Assembly (NCBI GenBank): GCA_023055505.1
Contig: JALIRH010000019.1
Coordinates: 744,001 to 808,000 of the forward strand
Length of the DNA: 64,000 nucleotides
Source of the DNA: Callipepla californica brunnescens
Lineage: Eukaryota > Chordata > Aves > Galliformes > Odontophoridae
Direction: 5' to 3'
Under the pieces are notes generated by a model that was not told where the DNA came from, ran no database searches, and worked only from the letters and a program-made list of their open reading frames with translations. Shown here piece after piece: positions 26,973 through 39,870 of the stretch. The stretch's first letter is position 1, and every line of letters begins with the position of its first letter. A program made the translations under genes and the position numbers.

Positions 26973-28198
26973 CTAGAATAGAAAAATACCGTACATCAGT
27001 CACTGGATTTTGTTTAATGCAACCTGGGACCTTCACCTGTTTGAAAGGTGAAAGCTACTTGCATTAAACTGGCAGTTATCACAAAACTATAGCAGGAGTA
27101 AGTGTTCCACCTGCACTGCTTAGGTGTGCAGGGAGGGGTGTTTTTTTTTTTCCCTATTGCTATGTAGCTGTCTTCAAAGACCATAATGACTGCAGTCTCC
27201 CTAACGTGCTACACCTAGAGACCAGACCCCCTACAAATGCGAGCCAAAACCTGAATATACTCATTACTTGGCTAAATGAGACTTCATTTTCCTTGCCCAG
27301 GCACACAGGTAGAGCCATGAACTGCCAAATGGCACAGTGAGGGACTTGAGAAAAAGATACTGCCTTTTTTACTACACTAAGGTTGGATAAATCCTGGCTG
27401 AGGAGGCACACAGTTTAAGACTGAATCCTGCTCTGAGATAACTATTGCTCCAGAGGCACTCTGTAATGATCTGAAAGGAATCTTATGAAGTGGAGGAAAT
27501 CTCTGACCAAGTGTGGGTCCCCTGGCTATGGGGAGTTAAAACAGAGCTGATGCAAGAGTTTCTATTCTGCATAAAGATAGGGCAAAGCAAAAGCTCCATT
27601 TAGGAGCCAACTGTCACCAAACCCCAGTACAGCACAGGTGCCTATTCTCAAAATCAACAGTGAAATGCCCTGCCAAGATTAATGGCAGCTCCACGTTCAA
27701 ACTCAACAGAGAGCTTTGGAGATCTCAGCCTGGCTAGCTGAGATCATTCAGACACTGATTCTTTCCTGGATCTGCCAACAATGCCCAAAATGACTGATCT
27801 TGGGACTGCTTACTGTGCCCTGACAAGCTAAGAACAGGGGTGAACATACTGACCCATGTCATATGAGCCAGGTGTAGCTAGTGCATGTTAATTCACCTCC
27901 AGCTTCAGATACAAAGACACTAAAACAGCCTCTGTGAGCAGCATGACTGAAATACCTAAAGGAGACTAAATCCTGGAGCATGAGACCATTGCTCCAAGTG
28001 TTATACAGACATAAAGAACCCAGTTTTAGACTTCTCACCATCATGAGGTTACTATTATTATTCAAAGAAAAGCACTAAGCAGTCACTTTTCCATAATCTG
28101 AATTTAACTCCTGAGACGCTGAAGCTTTCACACCTCCCCATCTTCACCATCAGTATGATTCAAGGCCCCTGGAAGAGATGGGAGCCAAAAGGACTTAC
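26973..28198 (-). other. SORBS1: SORBS1 intron w18-w19
   Basis: This is a 1.2-kb intron. A short T-tract lies near 27140-27151; nothing else was recognised. Confidence 0.85.
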
Positions 28199-28389
28199 AT
28201 GTCTCGTGGTGTTTGACTTCTGTCAGGGCTGGCTCCTTGCTGCTGTGCTTGAGGTTGCTGAGAAATGATGAGAGATGGTTTATGGTCATTAGAGGTCACC
28301 TTGTTGCGAGAGTCAAGAGGCTGAGAAATAGTACTGCAGTAATGCACAGACTTTTCTGCAATGTTTATGATCTCATTGCAAACTGCTTC
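28199..28389 (-). CDS. SORBS1: SORBS1 w18 (linker before SH3-3)
   Basis: This exon encodes EAVCNEIINIAEKSVHY near its start and SQQPQAQQQGASPDRSQTP near its end. The human linker has the closely similar SQQPQAQQRRVTPDRSQTSQ. It enters in phase 0 after ACCACGCAG and leaves two bases at GACAT|GTAAGTC. An internal acceptor, CATTTCTCAG|CAACCTC, would start the exon at QPQAQQ in phase 0 (28199-28257). I recall human short isoforms joining SPQ directly to QPQAQQ, so this is probably a real alternative splice site. Confidence 0.9.
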
Positions 28390-31300
28390 CTGCGTGGTAG
28401 GCAGCATTGACATCCAAGAACACCCAAAGAACAGTCAACAAGGGGGGAGGGAAGGGAAAATATAGACAGGAAGAGATGGGACATTCCAGATGCAGCATGT
28501 AAGTCCAGTAAAAAAAAAAAGAGTTGTAGATCCAGGTAAACATCCAGGTAGTGGAGTGCAGAAGGGATCCAGGTGTAAGCATGGAAAAACAGGCAAGATA
28601 CAGAAGAATTTGGCATTTAGTTTGAAGATTTGTAACAAATACATAGACATATATTTTAAAAAGCAGCAGCATAAGAGGTTGCAATTAGTTTGGCAGTGGC
28701 ACTATTACAAATGCTATGAAGTCAGGTCAAGAATGCAAGTTGGGCTGCTCCATTCATGCATTTGGCTTCATTTAACTTATATCCAGGGACTGGCAGCATA
28801 ATTAGCCCAACTTCTCATTGATAATGGCAGTTTTTCTGAGTACTAAATTCCCTTCTTCTATCGTAAGCAAAACAACATATGTAAATAGGTAAATATGTAC
28901 CTATTCTGCAGCTAAAAATGGTGCTGATATTTTATACTATACTGAGATGTCTCTGTCTGGGTGAAGAGAGGCTAGGACTACACATCTAATTGAAACAGTA
29001 GCCTTACCACATAGCTCTTTTCAGACTCTGTGAGATCTGGTCCAGCTCTCAATGAATGGTGGGAAGGCTGTGTGATCACCAAGCAGATGATAAGGAAGAC
29101 ATTTTAGCAGATGTTATACTGGTCAGGATTTAAAAAAAATGGTGTGCAGACAACAAAAGAAAATGAACAACTCTTCCCCTCCCCACCCGAACAGCACTCT
29201 TTCTGGACAACAAGATCTTCCATTTAAACAAGACATTAGAGCTACAGTAATGCAATTGCACCGCAGCACATAGAATGCTGCAGAGAGAAGGACAGCAAAA
29301 CAGAAGCTTAGAGCACAGAGTCAGAGGATGAGCTGGAAGATTATGGACACGGCTACAACCAGAACTGATACATAGCATCATATTGCATTCCTGTGGCCAG
29401 GGGGTGGGGGGAGGAGCAAGGACAGAAATACATACTTGAGAGCATGTAACCCACTGGAGGAATCTGTTGCTGTTTTTATCGAAGTCCTTGGTGACTCTGA
29501 CACAGGAGAGAACAGTAATTTGCTTGCTCCTTAAAAAAAGACCAGCTCAGGTCCTCAGGAGGCACAAAGCAGTGTAGCCCCATCAAAATCACTCCAGTTT
29601 GTACCACAAGAGGATCTGAGATGCTCTATTAATTCCCAAAACAAAGCAGAGTTTCAGTTCAGAGGAGGCTGTCTGAAAGCCTAGCTCCAAATGCCATCTA
29701 TGAAACTTCTGGACTCTCTTTCTCCTCAGTCAATCCTCTTCACAGGAACTCCCATATCCCAGGGCACAGAGAGAAATATTAGGATTAAGGGGTATGGAGG
29801 CTTTATGGGAAAGGAGACTGATACTGAGAATGTCACAAAGATATCCAGATTCTGGTTTTGCATGTTTCTGTATATTCAAACACAAGAAGAATGCTCTGTG
29901 TGTGCTCCAGCAAATAAGATGCCTGAATGAGTGCAGTTCTGATAATCCAAGCAGTACTGATTAGCCCACTGGCTAATCCTCTGTGATAATTCAATACAAT
30001 ATCCATCCCAGACTCCAAATGCCTTTACTTTTATGCCTTCCGCTCCTTGTCATTTATTTCATCAGTGCACTTCAGTCACTGTGCACTCTCAAAGACGTGG
30101 CTGCATCACAGTTTAGGGAAAGGCTTGTGAGCTCATGGCATCCTGAGGCAGAGCAGAAGCAGAGGAGAAAGATAGTTGTGACACCTTCAGCTCAAGCATG
30201 CTCAAGAAGTCTGGAGAAACGTAGGGTGTTGAACAGTATTTCCTGTCCTCAAAGCTCCTCTGAACCACCTCTTGGACCTCTGGAACTGTGCCCATCACTG
30301 TATTAAAGAGAACTGACTCTCTTTCTCAAGGACTGCAATCCACTCTATGCCAACCCAATCCCACAGCTTCTTCATCAGTCGTGCTGTCTTGGGCTGGGAT
30401 CTGGGATCACTGTCCTAAGACTCAGTGCTCCATAACCATTTACATTTTTATAGAGAGAAAATAAAATGTAATTTGGATGGGCTAACCAGGGAGTGAATTT
30501 GCCTTCAAAGCATTTACTGTGGAGCTTGAAATGATGGCAGATTATAAGGAAGTCATTCCTGTCTGTCTATCATCAGTCCTGAAAGGCCAGTAGAATAATT
30601 ATGAGTTTAAAATTACTACTTTGCAGAGCAACTGGATATAGTGCACCAAATCTGATGAGATCAGATTTGCCCAGGTGGCAAAGTAGCTGAAAAAAACAGT
30701 TTCCATCCTGAGGTGAGAGATAGCTGTAAGAATGACTTTTTTTGATTCAAGAAAGTGCCTCCTTGCCTCACTGATAAATTAACTGCTGCAATTGCTGCAT
30801 GAGTGCCTAAGACCATGTGGTCCATTTCTCATTGATTATTTCTGATCTCCCAGATCAGCTTTTCTCTTAAAAGCGTTAATAATAATGAATTAAATCAGTT
30901 ATTTGAGAGCTAAAAAAAATTAGCACTACCTCTGAATGCTCCCCGGTCCATCAGGACTGCTCAGCTCCTACCCTCTCGGTCACACTACGAGCTTTACTAA
31001 GACTTAAGGGTTTTTGCCTCAAGCCTATATAAACATGTGGTATAGCTAGCTCCAAAGCACAGCTGGCCATTGTTTCCACCTTGTACAGAGTTTGAGGACA
31101 GATCTAAAGAACTCCATAGATTTGTAGAAAAAACAGGAAGATGTTCTATGTTAAGAGCATAGAAAAATCCTGTGGTAGGTTCTGTACAAGTAGGAAGAAA
31201 GATCCCGGGGCAACTCAGTAGCTATCCCTGCTCCTAGCAGAGTCATCCACGTGTCCATTCACTGCAGCACTTGTTTGTATGTCTTCTTCCAGTACGTTTC

Positions 31301-32762
31301 TGGTGGGAGCCAGAAGGGCTACATGAACAAAGGGAAAGCTATGCAGAACAGACTGACAAGACACACAGAAAGAGGCAGAGACACTGGCATCCCTTCAGAG
31401 ATGGGCACGCAGCAGCAGGGATGATCCTGCACATGGATGTAGAGCCATGAGCAGGGAGGACTGCCCAGCCCTCCAAAGCGAAGGAAAACCACTGCACATG
31501 TCAAATCTCAGCTCTGGTGGGAGTGAGGGGAAAGCTGGCACAAGAGCTCTCACAAAGGGCACTGAAAAGGCTACTGTGTACTGTAGCCAGGCCTAAAGGC
31601 TGGCAGATCTTGGAGAGATTCCCTGGTTTCTGCATTGGGAGCTAAAGGCTCACACATATGCTAGCACCACTGAAAGTTCATTTGACATTTAATATCAAGT
31701 TTTACTAGAATACTGAAGAAACATCTGTTAATTATACTTGAAATATCTTCCACATACTATGGGCTTGCTCTTTTGTCTTCTTTTTAGTTTGACTGTGAAA
31801 CTAAAGAAAAGGGAATAATTTCCAGATATCTAGAAGAGGCAGTGCTCTTTACATTACTACTTAGTGGAACAGGCAAGAACACAGCCCTTAACCCAGCTCT
31901 GCATCTAAGCCGTCTTAAAACTACAAAAAACATGGGTTTGAATTTCATAAGCTAAGAGATTATCTTTTACAAGCAAAATATGACATTTAAAACAGTAAAA
32001 TACCTCAGACTCCAGGGATAGACAGTACTGGAAACAAAGCCAAATGCAATGGCTTGCTTCCACATCTACTAAATGCTCTTCTCATTTAATTAAAATCAAT
32101 GGAAAGAAGATAGATTTTGAAAAGGCCCCCGGGTCTGCTGAAGCAATTGGCCTCTGTATGGGTCCTGCAGGTAATGGGAAGTCATTCACACACACATACA
32201 TATGGATATATGTATATACACACACCATTCCTGCTCCCTAAATAACTGTAGGCCCAGAGCTGGAAAGGAGGTCAAGGCTGGGGGCTGTCAAGCACAGCGT
32301 AAACTTGACAATGACTATGGGCTGATTGTCAAGACACACAGCATATAAAATGTGGCTTGACTTCAACTACAAAAAAACGCCACAGTGTCCCATTACGACC
32401 AGGTGCAGCAGCTGAAATAGAAGTGCGTGCTACTCAGCATGGGATGTGGGGTGAGTAAAGGCAACAGAAAAATTTCAGAGTTAAAGCTGGATCTCACTCT
32501 CATAAAGTGCTCATGAAAATCAGAAACGTTGGCATCTACTTCCCACACTCACTCTGCGTGAACACGGTTCAATGACGAAGCCAAGACCACTACCCCCAAA
32601 CCAATCACTCGAACTCAGCCCCGCTTTTGCTAGTTGTGTTTTTTGCTTCGCACACCGCCATCGCGTGGGCGCTGCGGGGAAGGACAGGCAGCCTGCAGCA
32701 GCCAGCACTGCTCCTTCCCGAGCACAGACATCGCCGTCTCCCTCTTTAAAGACTACTGCAGG

Positions 32763-32983
32763 AGTCATTGAATTACCGAGTCGTCACGGTTGGAAAAGAC
32801 CGCTAGGTTCTCCTAGTCCAACTGACAACACATCTCCACCACGCTTATTAACCATGACCCTCAGCGCTACATCTGCCCCTTGATGGATGGTGACTCCAGC
32901 ACCTCCCTGGGCAGCATGTTCCTGTGTGTTGCCACTCTTTCTGAGAAGAAATTTTTCCAATTATCCAACCTGAACCACCTGGG
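32763..32983 (-). mobile_element. CR1 LINE 3' fragment, old
   Basis: On the plus strand the stretch opens with CGGTTGGAAAAGACCG and AGTCCAACTGACA, the reverse complement of a CR1 3' end. The minus strand encodes degraded CR1 residues NFFSERVATHRNMLPREVLE. It is short and diverged, lies in a SORBS1 intron in sense orientation, and has approximate ends. Confidence 0.8.
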
Positions 32984-33355
32984 AAGGCTTGGACAGGTCC
33001 ACAACATTGTGGATGTCAACCTGAGTTGTCTTATCCCAGCTCTGAGATACTCAGACCCCAGTCCTGATCTCAGGCAGTTAAACAAAGCCTGAAGCAAAGT
33101 ATCTCAGGTGATATTGTTCCTACTAAAAGGAAGGCACCAATACCGCCTTAGAACAAAATTAAGCTGTAGGAAGAAGTCATCAGCAGCTAAAGCACTAAAA
33201 AGTGCTGAGCTAATCCTTTGGAGGAACAGAAAATCAGATCCTCAGCTGGTACAAACTGTCCAAAACCCACTGACCTGCAGTTTGGTGGATTTGTACCAGA
33301 AGATTTTTCCCACACCTGCCCTTCTGCACAGCCTGGGAAGTGTTTAAATTGATCG

Positions 33356-33358
<3 letters not shown>

Positions 33359-33390
<32 letters not shown>
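33359..33390. repeat. T32 homopolymer
   Basis: An uninterrupted run of 32 T on the plus strand is followed by AT-rich sequence. It is intronic, A-rich in the SORBS1 transcript, and likely polymorphic. Confidence 0.95.
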
Positions 33391-33394
<4 letters not shown>

Positions 33395-33529
33395 AAAAAT
33401 GCTTAATTAAATGACAGGAGAAATATCATGTGTAAAATCAATGAATGGATAAACAAGCATATGATAAAACAATGGCATGGCATGGAAACAACTCTAAGTA
33501 ATGGAAGAGTAATCAGCAAAGATGATTAC

Positions 33530-33646
33530 CTGTGGCTTATTGACTCTGCGTGTAAGTCTGGGAGGTGGCTGTGTTGTGACAGTAGAGGAAGAGAGGGCAG
33601 AGGAAGAGAGAGGAGCAGGTGAAGAGAAAGCTTTTGAGTCTGCAGT
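33530..33646 (-). CDS. SORBS1: SORBS1 w17, probable Ser/Pro-rich cassette exon
   Basis: This is a 117-nt open segment encoding TADSKAFSSPAPLSSSAL and ending PPPRLTRRVNKPQ. It is flanked by a polypyrimidine-rich acceptor (CTTTTCTTCAAAAG|ACTGC) and a donor CCACAG|GTAATC. Both ends are in phase 0, so it fits between w16 and w18 without shifting the frame. The PPPRL stretch could be an SH3 ligand. I do not recall a clear human counterpart, so its exon status rests on splice signals and phase. A downstream acceptor (CTGCAG|ACTC) would break the frame. Confidence 0.6.
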
Positions 33647-34930
33647 CTTTTGAAGAAAAGAAAAGTTGGTCAGCTTGGCACACACACTCTTATCACAGTC
33701 ATTGGTAGTGATAAGGATATCTGCTATGCTGTAAGATTTGATGCACACACAGCAAACATAACTCCATGCAAGGGCAGATGCAGTTTCCTAGCTGGTTTGT
33801 CAGAGCTTACCACCTCATTCTGCTTTAAACATGCATGTTATGCCTGCAGAAAATGCTGCTAAAAATATAAGCAGTTGGTAAACAGCATAGTCTTTATGCA
33901 GCTTTCAATATGCTCCTGGTTATGATTCAAGCAGAAATCAAACAGGTTGTCATAAGATTTCCCAGTGTGAAATGTGTCATCGTAGAAATCACAGTTCCTC
34001 ACTGTTTAATATTGGATAGATGGGATATGTCATGGAGGCAATCACACTGCATTCAATAAGCTGTTTGTAACATGAGGATTTTGAGCTCCCCAAATTCCCA
34101 CTCCTGTACAAGTTAGCATGGGAATGTTGTTATGTATTTTGGATGGCTGTAGCCCATGACAGACACCAAGACAAGTGAGAGCTGCAAAGTAAGGCACATC
34201 TCCATCTACCAAGATGGGGCAGAAAATGTTGCAAAAGCTACTGGAAGGTTCACTTATACTTCTTCTTGTAACACATAAACACATACACTTTTGGGAGAAA
34301 ATAATACGTGGAACATGGCATGCAATTTTCAAAATGCAAAGTTAACAAATTCCAGTCAATTCCACTCAAAGCACAGATAAAAAGCAAGCCTCCCCGATTT
34401 AGCCTTGCACATCCCAGACTGAGGTTAACTAATCCACAGTCTCCAGGATCATCTGTCCTGTATTTCCCCAGCAAGGCATAGCTTTTTGATTCCAGGAGCC
34501 AAGGTGACAATTCTACTTTAGTGCTTGGCTTTAAGGGGAAGAAATAAATCCCATTACCAATGATGGTCCATTACACACTGGAAAATCTTTGAATAGCAAA
34601 TAATTGTCTGTACTCTAGATGGTGAAATACATGAGCACGAAGTCTGTGTAATCCTTTCACCACTTTTATCTGGTTATCTGGTAGCCATTGTCTGGCATGG
34701 TCACCTCGGTAGGTGCGGCCAACTGAGTCAGTTCTGTGCTACACTACTCCTGAACTCTCTTCTGAAGGTTTCTGACCTACTGCCCAGGGAATGACACTGG
34801 TGAACCCTGGAAGAAGGTCTTAGGATCATTAAGAAGACACGTGGCAACCACTGGCTCTGCTTGGCTGACAGAGCAGCACAGACCTCAACACAGGCATTCA
34901 GAGTAGTGCACACACATGCAGGAGAAGTAC
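33647..34930 (-). other. SORBS1: SORBS1 intron w16-w17
   Basis: This is a 1.3-kb intron with no recognisable repeat or exon. Confidence 0.7.
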
Positions 34931-35641
34931 CTTCTTTTCACCGCTTTGAAACTTTCCCAGATCACCTCTCCTCGTGCCTCTTTTCTCTGCTTTACCTCCC
35001 TGCACAATAGCCATTAGCTCCTGACACAACTGGTTGTCCTCAGAGGAACTCACAGGTCTCCTTTCTGGGCTTGCACGCATGTCTAGCTGGGACGGTTTCA
35101 GGCAGCGCTCCACAGAGATGTTGGGAGCAGCATGGGAACCCTGCTCGGGGTTGCTGCTGCCTTCTCTAGTCTTCTGGAGCCAGGCCTGGCTGCCAGGGGT
35201 GCCATGCCGCTCTGTGAGGGTGCTCTCGGGACTTCTGCCTGCCCAGCGAGGGCAGGGAGAAGAGGAGCCACCAACCTTCTCTTTGCTTTGCGGAGAAGCC
35301 TGATAGAAACTGCGAGCAGAGGGCTGAGGCCCAGATGAATAAGAGGGCAACGGGGATTTAATGGACCTGGGAGTTGAGGAGCCAGAGAGATGAGAATGAG
35401 GGAGGCTGAACGAAGGGGAAGGGCTGGCTACGGTAGGAGGTGAGAGAGAGTCTGTGTGGGAGAGGGAGGCTTCAGGCAGAGAAGGCAATGGAGGAGTTAA
35501 AGCAGGAGTGGTGCTAGGAGACACTCCCACGGTCAGAGCAATCCACTCGGATGTGACCGCCTGCACCTCTGGAGACAAGGCGCGGCGCGCGAAAGGCAAA
35601 GGCGGAGGAGTTGGTGTATGGAGCAGCTCAGAGCTCGGAGA
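34931..35641 (-). CDS. SORBS1: SORBS1 w16, large Ser/Pro-rich linker exon
   Basis: This 711-nt exon (237 codons, phase 0 at both ends) lies between SH3-2 and SH3-3. It starts SPSSELLHTPTPPPLPFARR and continues ALSPEVQAVTSEWIALTVGV. The human counterpart contains RRALSPEMHAVTSEWISLTV and further on LTPPLPPLPEAS (here LTPPLPSLPEAS). The first third is conserved and carries proline clusters (TPPPLP, TPPLPSLPEA); the rest is low-complexity Ser/Pro/Arg and much less similar. It ends EDNQLCQELMAIVQGGKAEK followed by a basic tail. The acceptor is CTCCTTCAAG|TCTCC; the donor AAGAAG|GTACTT is weak. Both fit a regulated cassette. Confidence 0.9.
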
Positions 35642-37291
35642 CTTGAAGGAGACAAAAGCAGAAGAGAAAAAGAAAGAAATGAACAAAAATAAGAAAGGAA
35701 AATAAAAAACAATTGAGCAAAAGTAAAAGGAGAGTGAGCAAGCATGGAGAGGAGCAGATCTATGACCAAGCACATGCCTAAGTTTTCCACGGATAAGTGC
35801 ACCCTGTTGGAGTGCACGGCTGGAGTCCACAGCTACTCAAACCATGGAGTCCTGCTCATATCTGTACTGCTACTGTCTTTCTCCAGCTTCTTCCAGGATT
35901 CCAGATGTCTTGTGGAAGACATTATACTTCTTACCTTTAACCCTAAGTCCCTTAAGGAGTAGCTGAAATCACCATCCATGATGGCAGTATGCAGCATCTG
36001 ACTGGCCTGGCAGTAATATCTGGAAGTTTGGCAGTTCACATCATAGAACCAGTCAGAATTCACAGCTGCAATGAATTTTAAGTGTATCCCACTTTATATT
36101 GAATAATGCCTACCCCTCAAGAAATTTTCATTGCTGAAGCTGTGGAGGAAAAACAAATTAAAAAAATAAAAAATAAAAAATAACAGCTACAGCTAATTGG
36201 TCTTTGACTGATTAAATTTGTGTTTATAAAGGCAGAACACAAGACCAAAGTCTGCCCTTGGCTGTTAACATCAGTGACATCAGTGAGACCAGCTACATGT
36301 ATAGCACTGATCAGTGCTTCTCAGTCCTCTGCCAAGTCAGGCAAAAAAAGTATGGAAGAGAACTGCTCTAGTAGGAGAGAATCAAAAGGATAGCTACGGC
36401 AGCCAAAAAAGGTTTTATATAATCCCTTCCATCAAAGGGAAAAGCTTGCAGAGAGCTAGAGGCAGACAGGCCACAGCTACAGAGACTGCCAAGCTCAAAC
36501 AGAAAAATGTGGCTGTGGACCACTGCAACAGGGAACCCCAAACAAGCAGCAAGCCTCTCCTCTTTACACAGTGGCTAAGAACAAAAGCGCTCCTTTTAGG
36601 GGAGATCCAGAAGGACATCAGGCAAAAGCCATGGTCTCCTGTACTGTACATCCCCACCTGACCCCAACTCTCCACTTTAATTTACTCTCACATTCCCCAT
36701 GCAATTATCTGTTGCCATTTTGATTTCTGATTTGAACTGTAGTACAGCTTGTAGTTAATCTAGTATTCATGAAAAATCCTAGGCCTGCCTGCTCTCTAAA
36801 CTTGAGTTCATTTAGCACCAGCCACAAATAATATAGGACACTCTTGTCACCCTGCCTCCTAAAACCTTGGTCTTGACCTGCAACATTTTGGAGACCAGCT
36901 TTATTCAAGCTGACTGCAATCAGTAATAATGATTTCTACAGACTGTAACAGTCCATGATGCCCTGGACACTGTAAACACCCATTGAGGAGAAGCTGGGTC
37001 ACCAATAACATTCATTCCTTTTCTGGCAGTGGAACCACAGCCATTTCACCCTGGCCTGAATTAAAGCTACAGATAAGAGAGGAAAAGCTGAGTCTCAAAA
37101 TCCCTAACTGACCCATTATTAACCTTTCTGGTAAATGAAAAATCACCTTTTCCTTCAGGGAGCAGACAGCCTTTACTGGACCGAATACTAGTGTTAGCTA
37201 GAGCTTTCTCCAGCTGTTGTTTCTAGCACAGTAGTGGTAACATCCCCCTGTTTTGCAAGGTGCAATTAATGGCTGCATCAACTCCACATAC
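35642..37291 (-). other. SORBS1: SORBS1 intron w15-w16, with an exon-like segment
   Basis: This 1.65-kb intron contains an A/T-rich tract near 36158-36182. It also has an open, splice-flanked segment at 35935-36065 that does not fit the main frame from its outer acceptor and is discussed as a finding. Confidence 0.7.
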
Positions 37292-37486
37292 CTGTGGTGA
37301 AGCTGTCATGCTGCGGTTAGGGGAGAGTGACACAGGTGGATCTGGATAATCAATGGCATTCTTGACCACTGGCCGTTTGAGCACTTCCACGTAAGTGACA
37401 GGGAAGATGCCTTGGCGGCTGGTGCCAGGGATTCTTCCTTCATACCAGTTCTCATCCACTCGTCGAATCAGCGTGATCCTTTCACC
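37292..37486 (-). CDS. SORBS1: SORBS1 w15 (SH3-2, second part)
   Basis: This exon encodes [20 protein letters not shown], then [19 protein letters not shown], and ends [13 protein letters not shown]. It supplies the ENWYEG tryptophan and the FPVTYVE strand of the second SH3 domain, which with SH3-1 binds vinculin in this family. The acceptor is CAACAG|GGTGAAAGG and the donor CACAG|GTATGT. It is 65 codons, phase 0 to phase 0. Confidence 0.97.
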
Positions 37487-38459
<973 letters not shown>

Positions 38460-38566
38460 CTAGAATGAACAAACAAAATCAAGAGAGTTGCATGCAAGAA
38501 GTTCATGAAACGATCACTAGTAGAAAGGGTATGGGCAAAGAGAACACCTCCAGGGTAAGCAGCTAC

Positions 38567-38681
38567 CTCTATGTAGGATCGTGGGAAGATGCCAACTCTA
38601 CCATGGTGTTCACCTTCATACCAGTTCTGGTCAATCTGCTTGTAAATGTAAACAATATCTCCTTTCTGCAGAGGAAGTTCC
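38567..38681 (-). CDS. SORBS1: SORBS1 w13 (SH3-1, second part)
   Basis: This exon encodes [20 protein letters not shown], then [18 protein letters not shown], the core of the first SH3 domain. The QNWYEG tryptophan and FPRSYIE strand are intact. The acceptor is ATTAACAG|GGAAC and the donor ATAGAG|GTAGCT. The 115-nt exon takes one base to complete the Lys codon begun in w12 and ends in phase 0. Confidence 0.97.
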
Positions 38682-39823
38682 CTGTTAATGACACAAGTAC
38701 TCCGTCAGAATTTCTCTGGAGATGAGATGTCTTCTTTTTCTGTTCAGCAACTCTTACGTAATAAGACCTGCAATATCCCTGTTGATACATATCATACTCC
38801 AGTCAAAGTGAAGGCTACATGTCAAGAATTACCCTGTTCATACCATCTTTTGATTGATATCTTGATCTTTGGATATTCTGTCAAAAAAAAAAAAATACAC
38901 CAGACTTCTGAAGGCTCTACTGACAACGCATCTTCCCAGCAGCAATGGGGTCAAACTCAATTAAAAGGTGCCACTGTCTGCTTTCCGTGATGGATATAGT
39001 GGGAGGACTGGAAGCTGTGTCTAAATCCTGCTTCAAAACTGGTCAAGACACAAGAGCATTCCAAAAAGACACACGATTTTAATGGAAGGTAATTTAGTAA
39101 TTAGATTAACCCTCAAACACATAAAAGTTGATTCTGTGAATATTGCACTTTGGACAGCCACTGGCTGTGCAACCACTGACCTCATGTGGGCTAATAATTG
39201 GGATTTCAACCCAGAGTCTTCGGCGCTGGAACTATGAAAGAGGAACTCACACTGTAGTCAGCTTGTACTAGGCTCATGAGCCCACTATGTGGTTTCTCCA
39301 CAGAAAAACAACCAACCCCACTTTTCTTATCACAGTTTTCACAAGCTCTGTTCTACTTCTGTATGATACCTCATATGTTCTCCTCAAAGGACACAATAGT
39401 TATTCCCGGCATTTGCTTCAGTTTTACTGCAGGTAAAGGGCTCTACGACTCACCACAGGACTTGAAAGTGCAATGCCACTACAAACATCCACTGGTATAT
39501 CCGCAGTTATGCAGAGAAACAGTGACCAGGCTGTATCCTTGCAGGTTCAGGGGCCTAGGTACATGCTTAAAACTACGTATCTGTTTAAGTCTCTTGCTGA
39601 CACTGAGAAAGAAGATATTTTCCTAAAGACCCCTATACAGGCTACAGCCTAAAAGATTCATGTTATTTTCCTCTGCATTGCTGCGGACATCTTGCTTGGG
39701 CTGAATTGCTGGAAAGACACCCCCTAGATGTGAATCAAATTGCACAAAACTTCATAAATGCTGCCTCCTAGAGGAGAAGACAGAGGAAGAACAGTAATGG
39801 CAACAGACACAAGCTATACTCAC
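38682..39823 (-). other. SORBS1: SORBS1 intron w12-w13
   Basis: This 1.1-kb intron falls inside SH3-1. An A13 tract lies near 38882-38894; no extra exon was recognised. Confidence 0.85.
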
Positions 39824-39870
39824 TTCAGAGTCTGTGCTTTGAAGTCAAACTTGGCTCTAGCAGGTCTCAT
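39824..39870 (-). CDS. SORBS1: SORBS1 w12 (SH3-1, first part)
   Basis: This 47-nt exon encodes MRPARAKFDFKAQTL plus most of a Lys codon. It contains the AKFDF version of the SH3 ALYDY motif. The acceptor is ATCTCTAG|ATGAG and the donor CTGAA|GTGAGT. It follows w11 in phase 0. Confidence 0.96.

Larger units (their letters stand above)
28390..33529 (-). other. SORBS1: SORBS1 intron w17-w18
   Basis: This 5.1-kb intron contains an old CR1 fragment (32763-32983), an alternating purine-pyrimidine CA/TA tract at 32187-32226 and a T32 tract at 33359-33390. I recognised no further exon. Confidence 0.7.
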
